From contig NC_064000.1 in the NCBI RefSeq assembly GCF_932276165.1, positions 1,488,001-1,552,000 on the forward strand: a stretch of 64,000 bases of DNA, in the 5' to 3' direction. The first letter of the stretch is position 1; the number at the start of each line of letters is the position of its first letter. A model generated the notes under the pieces. It was not told the origin of the DNA and searched no databases. It saw only the letters and a program-made list of their open reading frames with translations. Below, in pieces: positions 46,401-56,169 of the stretch. Position numbers and translations under genes: made by a program. This DNA is from Plutella xylostella. Lineage: Eukaryota; Arthropoda; Insecta; Lepidoptera; Plutellidae.

Positions 46401-49400
46401 TATATCCAGCGATGGTCTCATCGGCTGCCATAGGAAACATGAAGGATCTATACAAAGCATCTTGAAGAACATTGCAACAAAACCCAGGATATCTCCTTGT
46501 TACTATGAAAGATTGACTTTCAAGATGGTATAGCCACATTGCCGAAGTTTTTAATGATCCTAACCACCACCTGGGGAGTTGGATGCAGATGCAAATATAC
46601 CAGGAGCATCTTGTATCTTGATGCATAATCGTAATCATTATGATTAATAAAATCGGCAGGTCTTACAGGCTAGTCAGAGGCCTTCGGGTGGCTTGAAAAC
46701 GTCTGACAGTTGGGTAGCCCACTTACCCGAAAACTCTCTCAGCACAAGATTGGTTGTGTTGGGGCCCAATAACCCGCGCTAGGCCAACGTGGTAGACTAG
46801 GCCTAAACCATTCCTTCATTGGAAGGAGACCCGTGCCCCAGGAGTGGGGACGTAATGGTTCGTGATGAGATTTATGACTATCCTGCATCTTGACAGAAAT
46901 TTAAATATCCAACCCCCGAATAAGACGAATTGATACGGACCATACGATCGCTGAAGAGTGGCAAAGTACCAGGGAACAATGGATTTCCTACGGTGGCATA
47001 AAAAGCAGGATAGATGGAATATACCAGATATTGCACTCTTCAGCGATGGAGGATGATGAAGTGAAGTTAGAGAAAAGTTAATTTAATTCATGTCCAACTT
47101 TTTCCTATAAGGTTTGCTTTTCGTTGAAATACTTTATTCTGAAAATTATGGGATACAAACAGGTCGTGGTACTCGTGGTCACTGGTCTTCTATTTCGTAT
47201 AATTACCTAACAATTATCAAAATCGGTTAAGTTGATCTAGAGATTTGCGCTTGGGAACACATTTTCGGTTAGATTTTTATATAGATAAGAAATCCTGTTT
47301 CTGACTAGATTTCGATATAAATTATTTATGAATAAGTTTATTTATGATATATAATTATTATTTTGTATAAAAAGTAATGTCATGTTAATACAATACAAAT
47401 ATTTTACATTAAGAACCATATTGTCATAGAAAAAATATTTTATAAAAAATAAATATTTGGTTGGATCCTTTTAGAGAAACGTTAAAATTCCCTACTTGCA
47501 TAGAAACAGCAATTTAGGCGAAAGGATCCAAGTGCATATTTATAACTCAATAAATATTAATTATAGCAACACTATTATTTAGAACCTGTGTAAAGAGTAA
47601 TATAATAGATATCATAATTTAATGTAGTTATCGGTGATATAATCAAAAAATATTTACAGTTTTATACTGGCGAACGAATCTGAGTTTGTACCTACGTAAT
47701 TACGCTGCGCACGCGGCGCCAACTGTCGCATAGACGCACGTCCTCTCCCAGTGAACGTCCCGGCGGGGTGCTGAAGCGACACCTTTCCAACCGGTCCTAT
47801 TTATATTATTGGCGTTTTCACACAATATCCTTCTGGATATAACAGCTTAAACACCATAGACCGCTTCATTGCGATTCTTTTGAATTGTTTTATATCACTT
47901 ATATCAATTATCTACAAATCGCAAAAAGCTGCTTAAGTGCCAATTGTACCACTAAACAGATTTAGGTAAAGTTGTATTAACCGCCAAACGCCGCGAGTAA
48001 GGCTGACTGGTAAAATGGTTTAAGTGCCAGTATGGCTTCAAATTACAAAATTGTAAAATGTATTAAGTGATTTTATGTTATTTTTGACCAGAAGGCATTT
48101 TGTTTTATATCAATTACGCAATCAGGTAGGTCGCTTAAGTAACTAATGATACAAATTCACATTAGTTCAAAATGAATTAAGTCACAATGTTTTACTGTTT
48201 TAGTGAGGGTACAATGTTTTATATAACTTTAGTTTTGATCAAGTATGTTTGAACATACAAATGACTAAAAAAGTGGCTCTTAATACAAGAAAAAAGTATT
48301 AAGATTTCCAAAATCACCGTTGTCTTAAGCGCCAAAAAGTGCTCAGATCGAAACGAGACCCGCACCATTCGAAAGAGAAAAATCAGGCGATTCCAACGGT
48401 ATATATAACTCATATTCGCCAAAAGTGGCGGATAATACATTTTGCCTTTCCACCGTCGATATATTATGTATACCAAATTTCATTCAAATCCGTTCGGTAG
48501 TTTCGGCGTGAAAGAGAAACAGACAGACAGACACAGTTACTTTCGCATTTATAATATTAGTTAGGAATTGTAGGAAGTAGGATTTTTCGCAAATAAACAG
48601 TAGGTGTTGTACTAATAATGAAGTAAAGAACTCACCAATAAACTTATCCTTGGCCAGCATCTTAGCCGCAGCTAGCACTGGCATGGCGCGTCGCACGGGC
48701 GGGCCCGAGGGAGACGCCCTGTGGGACACCACCTGCAGCTGCTGCAGCATCCGGGGGGATATTGAGGCGTTCTTGTCTACTCCTGGACCTGTGGGATGGA
48801 TAGATAGATAAATTTGTTTGTCTTCTTCTTTGGGTACCATCTCCTATCGGAGGTCGACAATCACCTGGCTTATTCTTTCCTTCGAGATATTTTTTTATTG
48901 CACACAAACATATAAATTATACACTACATAGACGGTACAATTTACATAGGAGATATTCAAGATTGCGGAAATTACAGGGGAATTAAGTTGATGGCACACA
49001 CCATGAAATTGTATGAGAAGGTTATCGAAAGTAGGATTAGGAGGGAGTCGACAGTATCGGCAAACCAGTTTGGATTCATGCCTGGAAGGAGTACAACGGA
49101 CGCCATATTCGCAGTGAGACAATTGATGGAAAAGTTTCGAGCTGTACAAAGAAACCTGCATATGGTGTTCATTGACCTTGAGAAGGCTTACGATCGAGTC
49201 CCGAGAGACCTGTTGTGGCGGTGCTTGCAGAACAAGGGTGTACCCGTAAAGTACATAAGTATTGTTCAGGACATGTACGCAGGTGCCAACACACAGGTCC
49301 GCACCGCAGTCGGGGTTACCGACAGGTTCGAGGTCAGAGTAGGCGTGCACCAGGGTTCATCCCTGAGTCCATACCTATTTTTATTGGTAATGGATGCATT

Positions 49401-52400
49401 AACATCTGCAATTCAGAAGGAGGCGCCCTGGTGCATGCTCTTTGCAGACGACATCGTGCTTGTCGATGAGAGTGGGGATGAATTACAGGTGCAACTGAAC
49501 CAGTGGCGAGATACCCTAGAGAGTGTGGGATTGAGACTGAGTAGGACCAAAACAGAATATATGTTCTGTCAATTCGGAGGGCCTACTTCAGCTGCGTCGA
49601 TATCTCTGGGTACCTCGCCACTAGCAGTAGGTGAGGATTTCCGATACCTCGGCTCCCTTCTACAGAGTGATGGAAGTATTGACAGGGATGTGACGAGACG
49701 AATGAATGCAGGATGGATGAAATGGAAACAACTCACCGGCACGACGTGTGATCGCAAGATGCCAATTAAGATCAAAGGCAAAATATATAAAAGCGCCATA
49801 AGGCCGGTGATGTTGTATGGGGCTGAGTGCTGGGCAACCAAAGTATGCGATGAGAAAAGGATGCATGTGACAGAGATGCGAATGTTGAGATGGATGTGTG
49901 GTGTTACAAGAAAAGATAGAATACGAAATGAGTATATAAGGGGAAGTATGAAAGTGGCTCCTATAGTGGAGAAGATGAAAAGCCATCGTCTTTCTTGGTT
50001 TGGGCATGTTATGAGAAGAGAAGATGATTATGTGACAAAGAAAGTGTTGGAAATTAGACCCGAAGGAAGGCGCAAGAGAGGAAGACCAAGAAAGACGTGG
50101 CTTGATTGCGTGAAAGAAAATATGAGAGAGTGTGGAGTGAATGAGGATATGACAGAGGATAGGGTAAAATGGCGTGACATGACCAACAAAGCCGACCCTA
50201 AATAAGGATAAGGCAAGGAAGAAGAAGAAGATAGACGGTACAATTGGCAGCCTTATTTAGGAGTAATTTCTTCCAGACTACCTCGGAGGAGAGAAATTAT
50301 ACATAAGAAAAGATGCGTATGTAAGATAGGTAGGTGAAAAAGTGGCATTTTACTATGTTAGTTAGGTAGCCCTTAGGCCTTGGGGTAGAGTAATGGTGGT
50401 GGCGTAATCGCAGGGGGCTCACAATAACTTACGAAGTATGAATGAATGAGAGCTGTCATATTGATATCGAAGGTCGTGTTATAGTACACCAAAGCTCAGG
50501 AAATACGAACTTCGGAACTGATGATAAATCTTACCGATTGCAAGACATCTTATGAAAAACAGTCATTTTGTAAAAGATAAGAAACCAATCAGTATCAAAA
50601 GGCATCGAAGAAAATAATGTAAATTGTTGTGAAAAGTTATAGAATATTATAAATAGGAGAATATATAAAAAGTCAAATTCATTCTCAATAATGTGACAGG
50701 TAAGTAAATAATAATGATGTTCGATTCAATAATGTTAAAGTAAATTATTTAAACACCATTAACATTAGTTAGTAGTTAGCAAAATTAATTGTTCGCTACA
50801 TTTTCCAATTAAACGAGCAATAGAATCAGATAAACACATCAATTATTTAATTACAAAGTAGTCTGACACACTGGTGGAATGCCATTTGTAGTTACAAATA
50901 ATAGTTGTCTTGTTAGCCTAGGCACAGAGGGTCACCTATCGGTTCTAGATTATAAGGCTAAGGTCTAAGGTAAGGTCATCAGGTCTGATTATCATTATCA
51001 TTCCAGGTTGTTCAATAGCTAGATAAATACTACAAGTTCAATTAGGTACCTACATACAATAACATACACCCATGGTATAACTTTACATGTTGCCTCATGA
51101 TGCCTTCACGGGAAGAGCGATGGAAGGTATACAGGGTGTTGCAAAAAGGGTATACTAAGCCGAAACCTACATGTGCAGCATGGTATATCTAAGCCCGAAA
51201 CTGAAATCAGAATTTCAAAATTCGCGAAAAAAAATATTCATTTTCCATAGAAACTTTGTTGGTCACGTGACTTTTTACTATGGAGAATGACTTTTTTTTT
51301 CGCGAATTTTGAAATTCTTATTTCAGTTTTTATGTACATCCTCTAGGTGCCTAGATTGGTTTAATTCCCTAGTCACAGACATTGTTAGAAGAATTCATCG
51401 TTGACAATGGTGACAAAAAATTTAAACTGATGTAGACGTCTATACACCAAACTTTTTTTTTTCAGTCTCTCCCACTCTAATCTTTATAATGTCAACCGCC
51501 AGCCACAAACGGCCACTCTATTGTTTAAGAGGGAAGTATACCACTTGGTCGTCCATACAAAAGGAGAAAAAAAATTACAACTTCTAAATAGTATCCAATC
51601 TCCATGATTTTTAGTATGTTATCCGAAGAACTTATTGAACCCAATGATATCACTAATATTATACACTCGCGAGCTATAAAAAAGTGCAAGTGACATAAGT
51701 AATATAGAACGGCAATGACCGGTGGAACCTTTTCATTGCGCGCGAATATGTTCATACATCCCTACATATTTATGTTATCGGGTTCAAACCATACCAAATT
51801 ACATTTTGAAATTAAATTAAAAAATCAAAAAAGTAATTATGAAAATCAAACCATAACAGACGAAAATATCGGTGGCATACAAAAACAAACTGACGAATTA
51901 AGAACCTCCTCCTTTTTTCAAAGTCAACAAAAAACGTTCGTTCTGTTCCACTAGCTCTGGAACAGACTGACTGACTGACTGATATAATATATAATAAGAT
52001 GTGTGTGAATTACATAACACAATTACATAAGTGAACACATAATGTAATGTAACCTGTGGCGGTCACACGAGCCGCCGGTCGATGTCAATGCCAATCGCAT
52101 AGAGTCAGGTAACGCGTGGAAATATCTGATTGCTCGGCGTCTTGCCTTATTGATAAAAAACACTGCGATGATCTGAGTAGAGCTTTACACGGTGACAAAA
52201 CCTACCCCCTTATTCATAAAAAAGTTATAAGACGTTTTAGCTATTGAACTGGTTTGTCGCTCTCTGTCAAAGAACAAAATGTTCTCTGTCATGTCTCTAG
52301 ACTAGCTTTCAGTTTGTCACCGACACGCTAATACAGAAACAGAAACATATCAGCTTTTCTTATGTATAGGGCTTTAGATATGTAGTGACTGGATGAGGAA

Positions 52401-54030
52401 GGCCAAGGACAGAGTATTGTCACGCTCCTTCAGAGAGTCCTATGGCTAGTAATAGACAATTACGGACTGATGATGATAGAGTATTAGTGGCTCATTTAAA
52501 AAACACACTAACTAGGTAGGTACCTACATATGTACCGCGGTAAATGTAACCCGAGACCGAAACCATCAATACACTACGCCGGTCCGTATACACACATAAT
52601 TAAACGTATAATGCTCCGGTCTATGTCAAGGCCAATCACTGTGCGACTTGTCTTATTTTCTAACTACGACTTTTCTTATTTTTCATCTTAGATTAACAAT
52701 ATACGACCAAGATGGTGTGTCAAATACAGAAATATGTAAATAATAGCAAAAAACTGTCCGCATTTTGTTTACTGTCAAACCTTTTTAAGTTCAACCTTAT
52801 GACAACCTTGTACCAATGAATAAAATCTTCTGACCGAACTAAATCAAAATAAGAGCTCAGTGGTAGAAGTGTGGTGTTATTTCCCGAGACGTTTCTTTTG
52901 CACTGACACTCCATCTAGTCTGTATTAAAATATTGTTGTGTCTTATTATTTTCTAACTACCTATGGGTTTCTTTATTTCTCATGGTATTTCTCTCCAATC
53001 TCGTTTAACTAGAACTCGTGGGATTTTTACAATAACTATAAATACCTATTAATGTTATTTCCTAGTAAAATTAGAGTGCCGTTAATGCCTTTCCATCGAG
53101 AATATAGTTAATAACTTCACTAAGTGAACACTCGGAAGAACTATAGGTAATTCCTACCTTTGATGGATAATACCAGCCATTTGTGCATGTTTATACTTAA
53201 AACCATCCCATCTTTTCGCTCTTTAAAATTTATAACTTATATATAAGTATACTTACTTACTTAATTTATTTATAAAGAAGTATAAAAGAAGATTAGGTAC
53301 ATTCTATTAATAAAAAATTGGCCAGCCTTGACCACAGAAACTCGTATTTTTTTAATTAAATATTTTCAAAATATGGCAAAATGCAAATCCGGTTTTTGAT
53401 ATGCTATTTTGGTGCAATCGGAAATAAGGATAATTCCACATATACCTAGGTTGAGTTTCGATAGTTTATAAATAAAACAAATGACCCATCGATCTTGCTA
53501 GCCGAGTCATCGAGTGTGAAACAGGGGCGCCATTTGGAAATTAATTAAAAAACCACTCCATAAACTTAAAATTCACGTGACTCAAAAAGTTTTTCGCAGA
53601 AGCTAAATTGTTTGCCAATTTTTTATACTTACTTAGTCATAGAATAAAAGGTGTTTAGAATGAATCCAGAATCAACCTCTGCTACCTTACTCCACCCTTT
53701 TTGACACACTGCATTTAGCAAAATATGATGTTAAATGATGTTATGTTGAATGATGTTAAATGAGAGGGTGTGAAGTGAATGAGGATATGACATGACGCTC
53801 AAAATCGACCCTAAACTAAATAAGGAAATGTCTAGGAAGAAGAAGAAGATGTAGCAAGTATTCATCTCCTTACATTACATTTTCCAGTATAATAAAGTAC
53901 TCTGTGACTCACATTCAGGTATAAGTCCGGCGGGCACCCCGACCCTGGGCCTGGGCTCGTAGGACGCAGCCGCCAGCGCCAGCCACGGCAGCAGCGCCAG
54001 CAGCGTCGGAGCCCCGGCAAGCTGTCTCAT
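33768..54030 (-). CDS. Secreted pancreatic-lipase-family enzyme, four coding exons
   Basis: Joining 54030-53913, 48788-48636, 38807-38654 and 34437-33768 gives 1095 bases: 364 residues and a stop. All junctions are GT-AG and in phase (1, 1, 2). Residues 1-22 form a signal peptide with a Leu/Ala core. The lipase core carries Ser177 in GLSLGA, Asp205 in GLDPAGP and His272 in CSHLR, the full triad. The common GHSLG nucleophile elbow here has Leu for His. Lipid esters or phospholipids outside the cell are the likely substrates; gut lipase, yolk-lipase-like and phospholipase A1-like proteins share this fold, and the sequence does not settle which. At 364 residues it lacks the long C-terminal PLAT domain of vertebrate pancreatic lipase, as usual in insects. 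Introns of 5.1, 9.8 and 4.2 kb are full of transposons. No other host gene lies nearby. Confidence 0.92.
34520..34640. mobile_element. Small palindromic MITE in lipase intron 3
   Basis: ACCTTGTCAAACTAAC and GTTAGTTTGACAAAG are inverted around a short AT-rich centre. Same design as the element at 55717-55852. Confidence 0.6.
35392..35628 (+). mobile_element. MITE family M1, copy 4
   Basis: 237 bp, the same length as 5489-5725, with intact ends TACACTCACGGGCAAT and TCATTGTCCGTGAGTGTA. In lipase intron 3. Confidence 0.85.
36165..36335. repeat. MITE-like repeat in lipase intron 3
   Basis: TTTGGGGTTACCACCGC at the left and GGTGGTGGTAC at the right, with CAATCCTTAAGCATCATCGC inside. Related to 20640-20770 in the TIR element. 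Confidence 0.5.
36400..36545 (-). pseudogene. RTE LINE C-terminal fragment
   Basis: The minus strand reads LGKRSVGRPPTTWGDDLRKE followed by AGNDKM, the C-terminal motif seen in the RTE LINE at 4020-4060 (RPPARWTDDLRR). Short and isolated. Confidence 0.65.
37330..37954 (+). pseudogene. C-terminus of a Jockey-like LINE ORF2
   Basis: Open from about 37340 with one internal TGA (37550-37552, where Trp is usual in YCSSIWNP). Motifs: VVRDLGVILDHKLTFSNHIE, LYCAYVRSILEYCSS, LERLQRKFLHHMNYR. These mark the region after reverse transcriptase in Jockey/CR1-type LINEs. 5' truncated. An AC-repeat follows at 37986-38036 and an AAATA-rich tail at 38385-38425. Confidence 0.82.
38560..38653 (-). repeat. Tandemly duplicated splice-donor segment of lipase exon 3
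   Basis: The exon 3 end and donor (CCCCGT|GTGAGT on the minus strand) occur three times: true donor ending at 38654, and copies ending at 38616 and 38567. Using a downstream copy would keep a TGA right after the true junction in frame, so only the first gives a functional protein. Confidence 0.75.
38654..38807 (-). CDS. Lipase coding exon 3
   Basis: Acceptor CTCTTCCAG|AC, donor CCCGT|GTGAGTACAG. It encodes residues 92-141 plus split codons 91 (Asp) and 142 (Val): FKRKKTVLYAVGFFDSS, then SRRGYNVLVSETFNFL, the N-terminal strands of the lipase fold. Confidence 0.92.
38979..39065 (+). repeat. SINE family A fragment
   Basis: GGGGATATAGGCACAAT and CCCCCACAGAGAAAAGAATAG match the 3' part of the SINE at 4627-4952. 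Confidence 0.6.
39066..40566. other. No feature recognised (lipase intron 2)
   Basis: AT-rich intronic DNA without a supported repeat or ORF. Confidence 0.5.
40567..41015 (+). mobile_element. MITE family M2, copy 2, interrupted
   Basis: Ends CTTAGATTAACAATATACGA and ACATTGTTAATCTAAG are inverted; inner GTCCGCATTTTGTTTAC and AGAGCTCAGTGG blocks match other copies. About 160 bp of unrelated sequence (40690-40850) interrupts it. Confidence 0.8.
41428..41615 (+). repeat. Degenerate SINE family A
   Basis: The tRNA-like head (GAGCTCAGTCG, then CGCTTCTCAC) and the body motif GGAAAACATGGTGA with AACCTGCACAT match 4627-4952, with many changes. Confidence 0.55.
42515..42550 (+). repeat. TTTC microsatellite after a LINE-like 3' end
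   Basis: A run of TTTC units; the preceding 42300-42420 looks like a non-coding LINE tail, unconfirmed. Confidence 0.5.
42658..42878 (+). mobile_element. Lep1-like Helitron
   Basis: Begins TCCTACTAACATTGTAAAGG and ends GGGATCAGCTAG before T. Lies 28 bases left of truncated exon copy A. Non-autonomous: no Rep/helicase. Confidence 0.8.
42907..43044 (-). pseudogene. Truncated copy A of lipase exon 2
   Basis: 138 bases match exon 2 from its Asn-Ala-Ser codons to the donor (G|GTGAGC kept). The first 15 bases and the acceptor are missing. Just upstream on the minus strand is an in-frame TAG. Frame otherwise open. Confidence 0.88.
43090..43263 (-). mobile_element. Reversed Helitron in exon-2 repeat unit (1)
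   Basis: CTAG...CGAGCTTCGCTTCTC to ATTTATAATA...TAGTAGGA is the reverse complement of the Helitron family; internally shortened. Confidence 0.7.
43373..43510 (-). pseudogene. Truncated copy B of lipase exon 2
   Basis: As copy A; donor G|GTGAGTTC kept. One change gives Arg for Gln in the LQQLQ segment. In-frame TAG upstream. Confidence 0.88.
43559..43723 (-). mobile_element. Reversed Helitron in exon-2 repeat unit (2)
   Basis: Same as 43090-43263; its 3' end is CTAC on the plus strand rather than CTAG. Confidence 0.65.
43785..43922 (-). pseudogene. Truncated copy C of lipase exon 2 (upstream stop lost)
   Basis: As the other copies, with donor G|GTGAGTAC, but the upstream TAG has become TTG. 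The frame is open back to an AAAG that could serve as acceptor in the correct phase. The supposed acceptor has a poor pyrimidine tract (CATCATCATCAAAG), so use as an exon is doubtful. Confidence 0.82.
43971..44166 (-). mobile_element. Reversed Helitron in exon-2 repeat unit (3)
   Basis: CTAGCTGTTCCCGCGAGC at the left, then the family body and a TATTAGGA right end. Includes a short AC-rich run near 44100. Confidence 0.7.
44259..44396 (-). pseudogene. Truncated copy D of lipase exon 2
   Basis: As copy A; donor G|GTGAGC kept; the last codon before it is Phe, where exon 2 has Ile. In-frame TAG upstream. Confidence 0.88.
44442..44609 (-). mobile_element. Reversed Helitron in exon-2 repeat unit (4)
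   Basis: Abuts the next Helitron copy at 44610 (CTAGCTGTTCCCGCGAGC). Confidence 0.7.
44610..48566 (-). mobile_element. Reversed full Helitron split by the TIR element
   Basis: Left part 44610-44705 and right part 48466-48566 together match one complete Helitron of the 61583 type. The TIR element sits between GGTCTAGACC and ATGTATACC, which are adjacent in unbroken copies. Confidence 0.85.
44710..48458 (-). mobile_element. 3749-bp TIR element, copy 2 (inverted)
   Basis: Reverse complement of 18088-21836 with exactly the same length; all short open frames (for example 46357-46638 against 19908-20189) match in length and sequence. Lies in lipase intron 2, inside a Helitron. It carries the same RTE debris on the opposite strand (45471-45758 minus; 46010-46375 plus). 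Confidence 0.9.
48636..48788 (-). CDS. Lipase coding exon 2 (the complete copy)
   Basis: The acceptor is ATCCCACAG|GT and the donor ATTG|GTGAGTTC. It encodes split Cys40 and residues 41-90 plus one base of Asp91: PGVDKNASISPRMLQQLQVV, then an Ala/Met/Lys helix. Of five exon-2-like copies only this one has the acceptor and joins exon 1 in frame. Confidence 0.92.
48943..50230 (+). mobile_element. 5'-truncated LINE with 15-bp target duplication
   Basis: ATAGACGGTACAATT occurs at 48928-48942 and 50231-50245, flanking a 1288-bp insertion. The 3' end is an AAG-repeat tail. It lies in lipase intron 1, antisense to the lipase. Confidence 0.92.
48955..50205 (+). pseudogene. RTE-like LINE reverse transcriptase, C-terminal part
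   Basis: The frame is open from the insertion edge (DCGNYRGIKLMAHTMKLYEK) to a stop at 50203-50205; the first ATG is 48991. Motifs: GFMPGRSTTDAIF, VFIDLEKAYDRVPR, VHQGSSLSPYLF, the catalytic box FADDIVLV near 49442, and a C-terminal RGRPRKTWLDCVKENM segment. The endonuclease and the start of the reverse transcriptase were lost by 5' truncation, so it cannot move by itself, though the remaining ORF has no stop. Confidence 0.88.
50246..51130. other. No feature recognised (lipase intron 1)
   Basis: AT-rich intronic DNA; no supported repeat or ORF. Confidence 0.5.
51131..51335. mobile_element. Truncated copy of palindromic MITE of 32782
   Basis: Begins TATACAGGGTGTTGC and keeps both inner GAATTTCAAAATTCGCGAA / TTCGCGAATTTTGAAATTC arms; the right end is lost. 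Confidence 0.75.
51662..51752 (+). mobile_element. Shrunken MITE family M1 copy
   Basis: TACACTCGCGAGC at the left and GGTGGAACCTTTTCATTG at the right, with most of the body deleted. Confidence 0.55.
52384..52480 (+). pseudogene. RTE LINE 3' end fragment
   Basis: TGGATGAGGAAGGCC, then AGAGTATT and a TGATGATGAT end match the last 90 bases of the RTE LINE at 4070-4160. Confidence 0.65.
52687..52936 (+). mobile_element. MITE family M2, copy 3
   Basis: Uninterrupted copy of about 250 bp: CTTAGATTAACAATATACGA at the left, CACTGACACTCCATCT and ATTGTTG at the right. Confidence 0.8.
52937..53760. other. No feature recognised (lipase intron 1)
   Basis: AT-rich; no supported element. Confidence 0.5.
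53764..53853 (+). pseudogene. 3' end fragment of the LINE at 48943
   Basis: GTGAATGAGGATATGACA and the GAAGAAGAAGAAGAT tail match 50140-50232 with an internal deletion. It lies 60 bases from lipase exon 1. Confidence 0.7.
53913..54030 (-). CDS. Lipase coding exon 1 (signal peptide)
   Basis: ATG at 54030-54028. It encodes residues 1-39 and the first base of codon 40: MRQLAGAPTLLALLPWLALA, then AASYEPRPRV. The hydrophobic core and small residues near 21-23 fit secretion. Donor GAAT|GTGAGTCAC. Thirteen bases upstream of the ATG is TTACATTTCCAG|AG, an acceptor-like site, so a non-coding first exon probably lies further right. Confidence 0.9.
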
Positions 54031-54960
54031 GGTGACGGGTGCTCTGGAAATGTAAGAGGTTTAAAACTGTGAGTGAGGAAGCTGGTAAGTTGTATTGCTA
54101 AAATAACGATTAAGTATATGTATTAAGTTACCATTGTGAAATCCATTAGCCTTAGTTATAAACAATGTTAGCAAACTATTATAAGTTATTTAAGATACCT
54201 TCTGTGTATTTCTGTTATAAAAAAAATAACGCTAGGAATTTTTGGTTTATGTAAGAAAAAGTTTTTTCCAAGGGATATAGCGTGTTGTGAATCTTAAAGC
54301 ACTATAGCTGAATGAGTATTTATTATGGTAAAGAGAGCTTTCTGTACCAAAAACTAAATGAAGTAAGTATAGGTATGTATGCAATTAGGTAAAAAATAAA
54401 AATATCTATCACGGTACCTGAGATCCTAGAAGTCTTGATGAGTTTACAAACAATTATGGCATCACAGTTGTACGGCAGAATCAAATAAAACCATTTAACA
54501 AATCTACAAAAACTAAACTTATTTAAATGCACTAACCGCACACCACCTTAGATTAAACTCAAATCGGTACTAAAAATATATTCATACGTTTTCAAATATA
54601 TGCTAATGTCTTATTGGCTTAATTTTTTTGGCTCCTTTAATATCTTTGTAGGAATAAATAAAAATATATTTGACTGATCATCACTCGGCTCCACTCATAT
54701 TCGGTAGATTCAATACATAGTGCAAACACACTTGTAAATCTCATATTCATACCTACAATGCATAAAAAGTTACCTGAATTTTTAGTACCTACCAACTTGG
54801 ATACAATTCTATTTCTAGAAGTCAAAACTATAAGAAAAATTCAAATTGAAAGAAATCTAATTAATGACTGCACTACTTATAAATGTAAATATTACGAAGT
54901 ACATCGCAACCTGAACAAATATCAATAAAAACATTACAAAAACTCTTTCAGGCTGGGCTT
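54031..54960. other. 5' untranslated or upstream region of the lipase; nothing recognised
   Basis: AT-rich, without a promoter motif I can defend. If the acceptor before exon 1 is real, part of this is an intron. Confidence 0.4.
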
Positions 54961-54965
54961 TACTG

Positions 54966-55335
54966 GCTTTAACTGCCTCTGTGATCTAGTTATAGAAGCT
55001 CCTCTTAACCACCCAGAGGTCCCGGGTTCAACCCCGGGTGGGACCATTAATTTGTGTTTCAAGTTTGGTTAGGGCATAGAAGGCTGATCACCTGATGTCC
55101 GAAACAGTGAAACGATCCATGCTGTCGGATGGGCATGAAAAGCAGTCGGTCCTGCGCCTAGCTCTCTCCAGTCGTGTCGGTCAATCCGCCCCATTGGGCT
55201 ATGAGAGTGATGGAACAGAGAGTGCTCCTGTGTATTGCGCACACACTTGGGCACTAAAATCTACTACCGCACTGATGGTTGATCTCAAATGAGATTGGCT
55301 GTGGTCGAAATTCGACAAGAGGGGCATTTTATTCT
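54966..55335 (+). repeat. tRNA-derived SINE (family C)
   Basis: B box GGTTCAACCCC (55025-55035) inside a tRNA-like head with CCCGGGTTCAACCCCGGG; the A box is weak. The body has GGCTGATCACCTGATGTCC and GATGGGCATG motifs and is not tRNA. Confidence 0.7.
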
Positions 55336-55716
55336 CATGAGTGTACTTAATAAGTCAACAACACATACTTGTACCTAATTATGAATTCTGACCACTTCGT
55401 ACACATTATTAAGTTCGATTTACTAAAGTGGGTAGCGTAAAGTAGGAACCAAAAGTATATTTGCATTATAATATTCAAGAGCGTTTATTATTTCGAACAG
55501 AATTTGGGAAGGACACAAATAAAATATTTGTTTTACATTTTAGGTATGTAGGTAGGTACTCATACCCATACCTATAATTATGCAAATTAAATGGTGAGCA
55601 ATTACATCATCATCATCTAAATAAATAACTTGAGTTTATTGAAAATCTCAAGTGCTCTATTCTTCATGGAACTACCTAAGTTTGTCGTGTGTATCTATGC
55701 GGCTGTTGCTACGAAC

Positions 55717-55852
55717 AGTCAGCTGCATAAGTAGCTGTACACTTTTGTACCTTGTCAAACTCACAAACTGCCTATTAAAACATTGACAGTTTGTTATGTA
55801 GCTAATTTGACAAGGAACAAAAGTGTATATCTACTTATGCAGCTGACCGTAC
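55717..55852. mobile_element. Palindromic MITE
   Basis: AGTCAGCTGCATAAGTAG and CTACTTATGCAGCTGACC arms with ACACTTTTGTACCTTGTCAA / TTGACAAGGAACAAAAGTGT further in: almost entirely self-complementary. Confidence 0.8.
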
Positions 55853-55950
55853 CTATATATAGACATATAAAGTCAAACTTCGTTAACTTTGCAAGGGTAA
55901 ATAACAGATGCACTGGTTTTTGTTTTCTTTGACTTATTGCCTTGTTGCCC

Positions 55951-56169
55951 ATTAGATTAACAATACACAAACAAGGTGGTCATAATACAAAAAACTATCC
56001 GATTTGTTTTACTGTCGAACAGTTTTAAATTCAACCTAAATACACTTACAAATTATTTTCTAACCGAACTTATTCAAAATAAGAGCACAGTGGTTGAAAT
56101 TAGGAGTTATTTTTCGAGACGTTTCTTTTACACTGACATTCCATCGTATTCGTACATTGTAAATCTAAG
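55951..56169 (+). mobile_element. MITE family M2, copy 4
   Basis: ATTAGATTAACAATACAC at the left, ACATTGTAAATCTAAG at the right, with the AAAATAAGAGCACAGTGG inner block. Confidence 0.75.

Noticed and set aside
48484..48840. 118-codon minus-strand single-exon gene
   Set aside because: It is lipase exon 2 plus read-through into both introns; the splice sites define 48636-48788.
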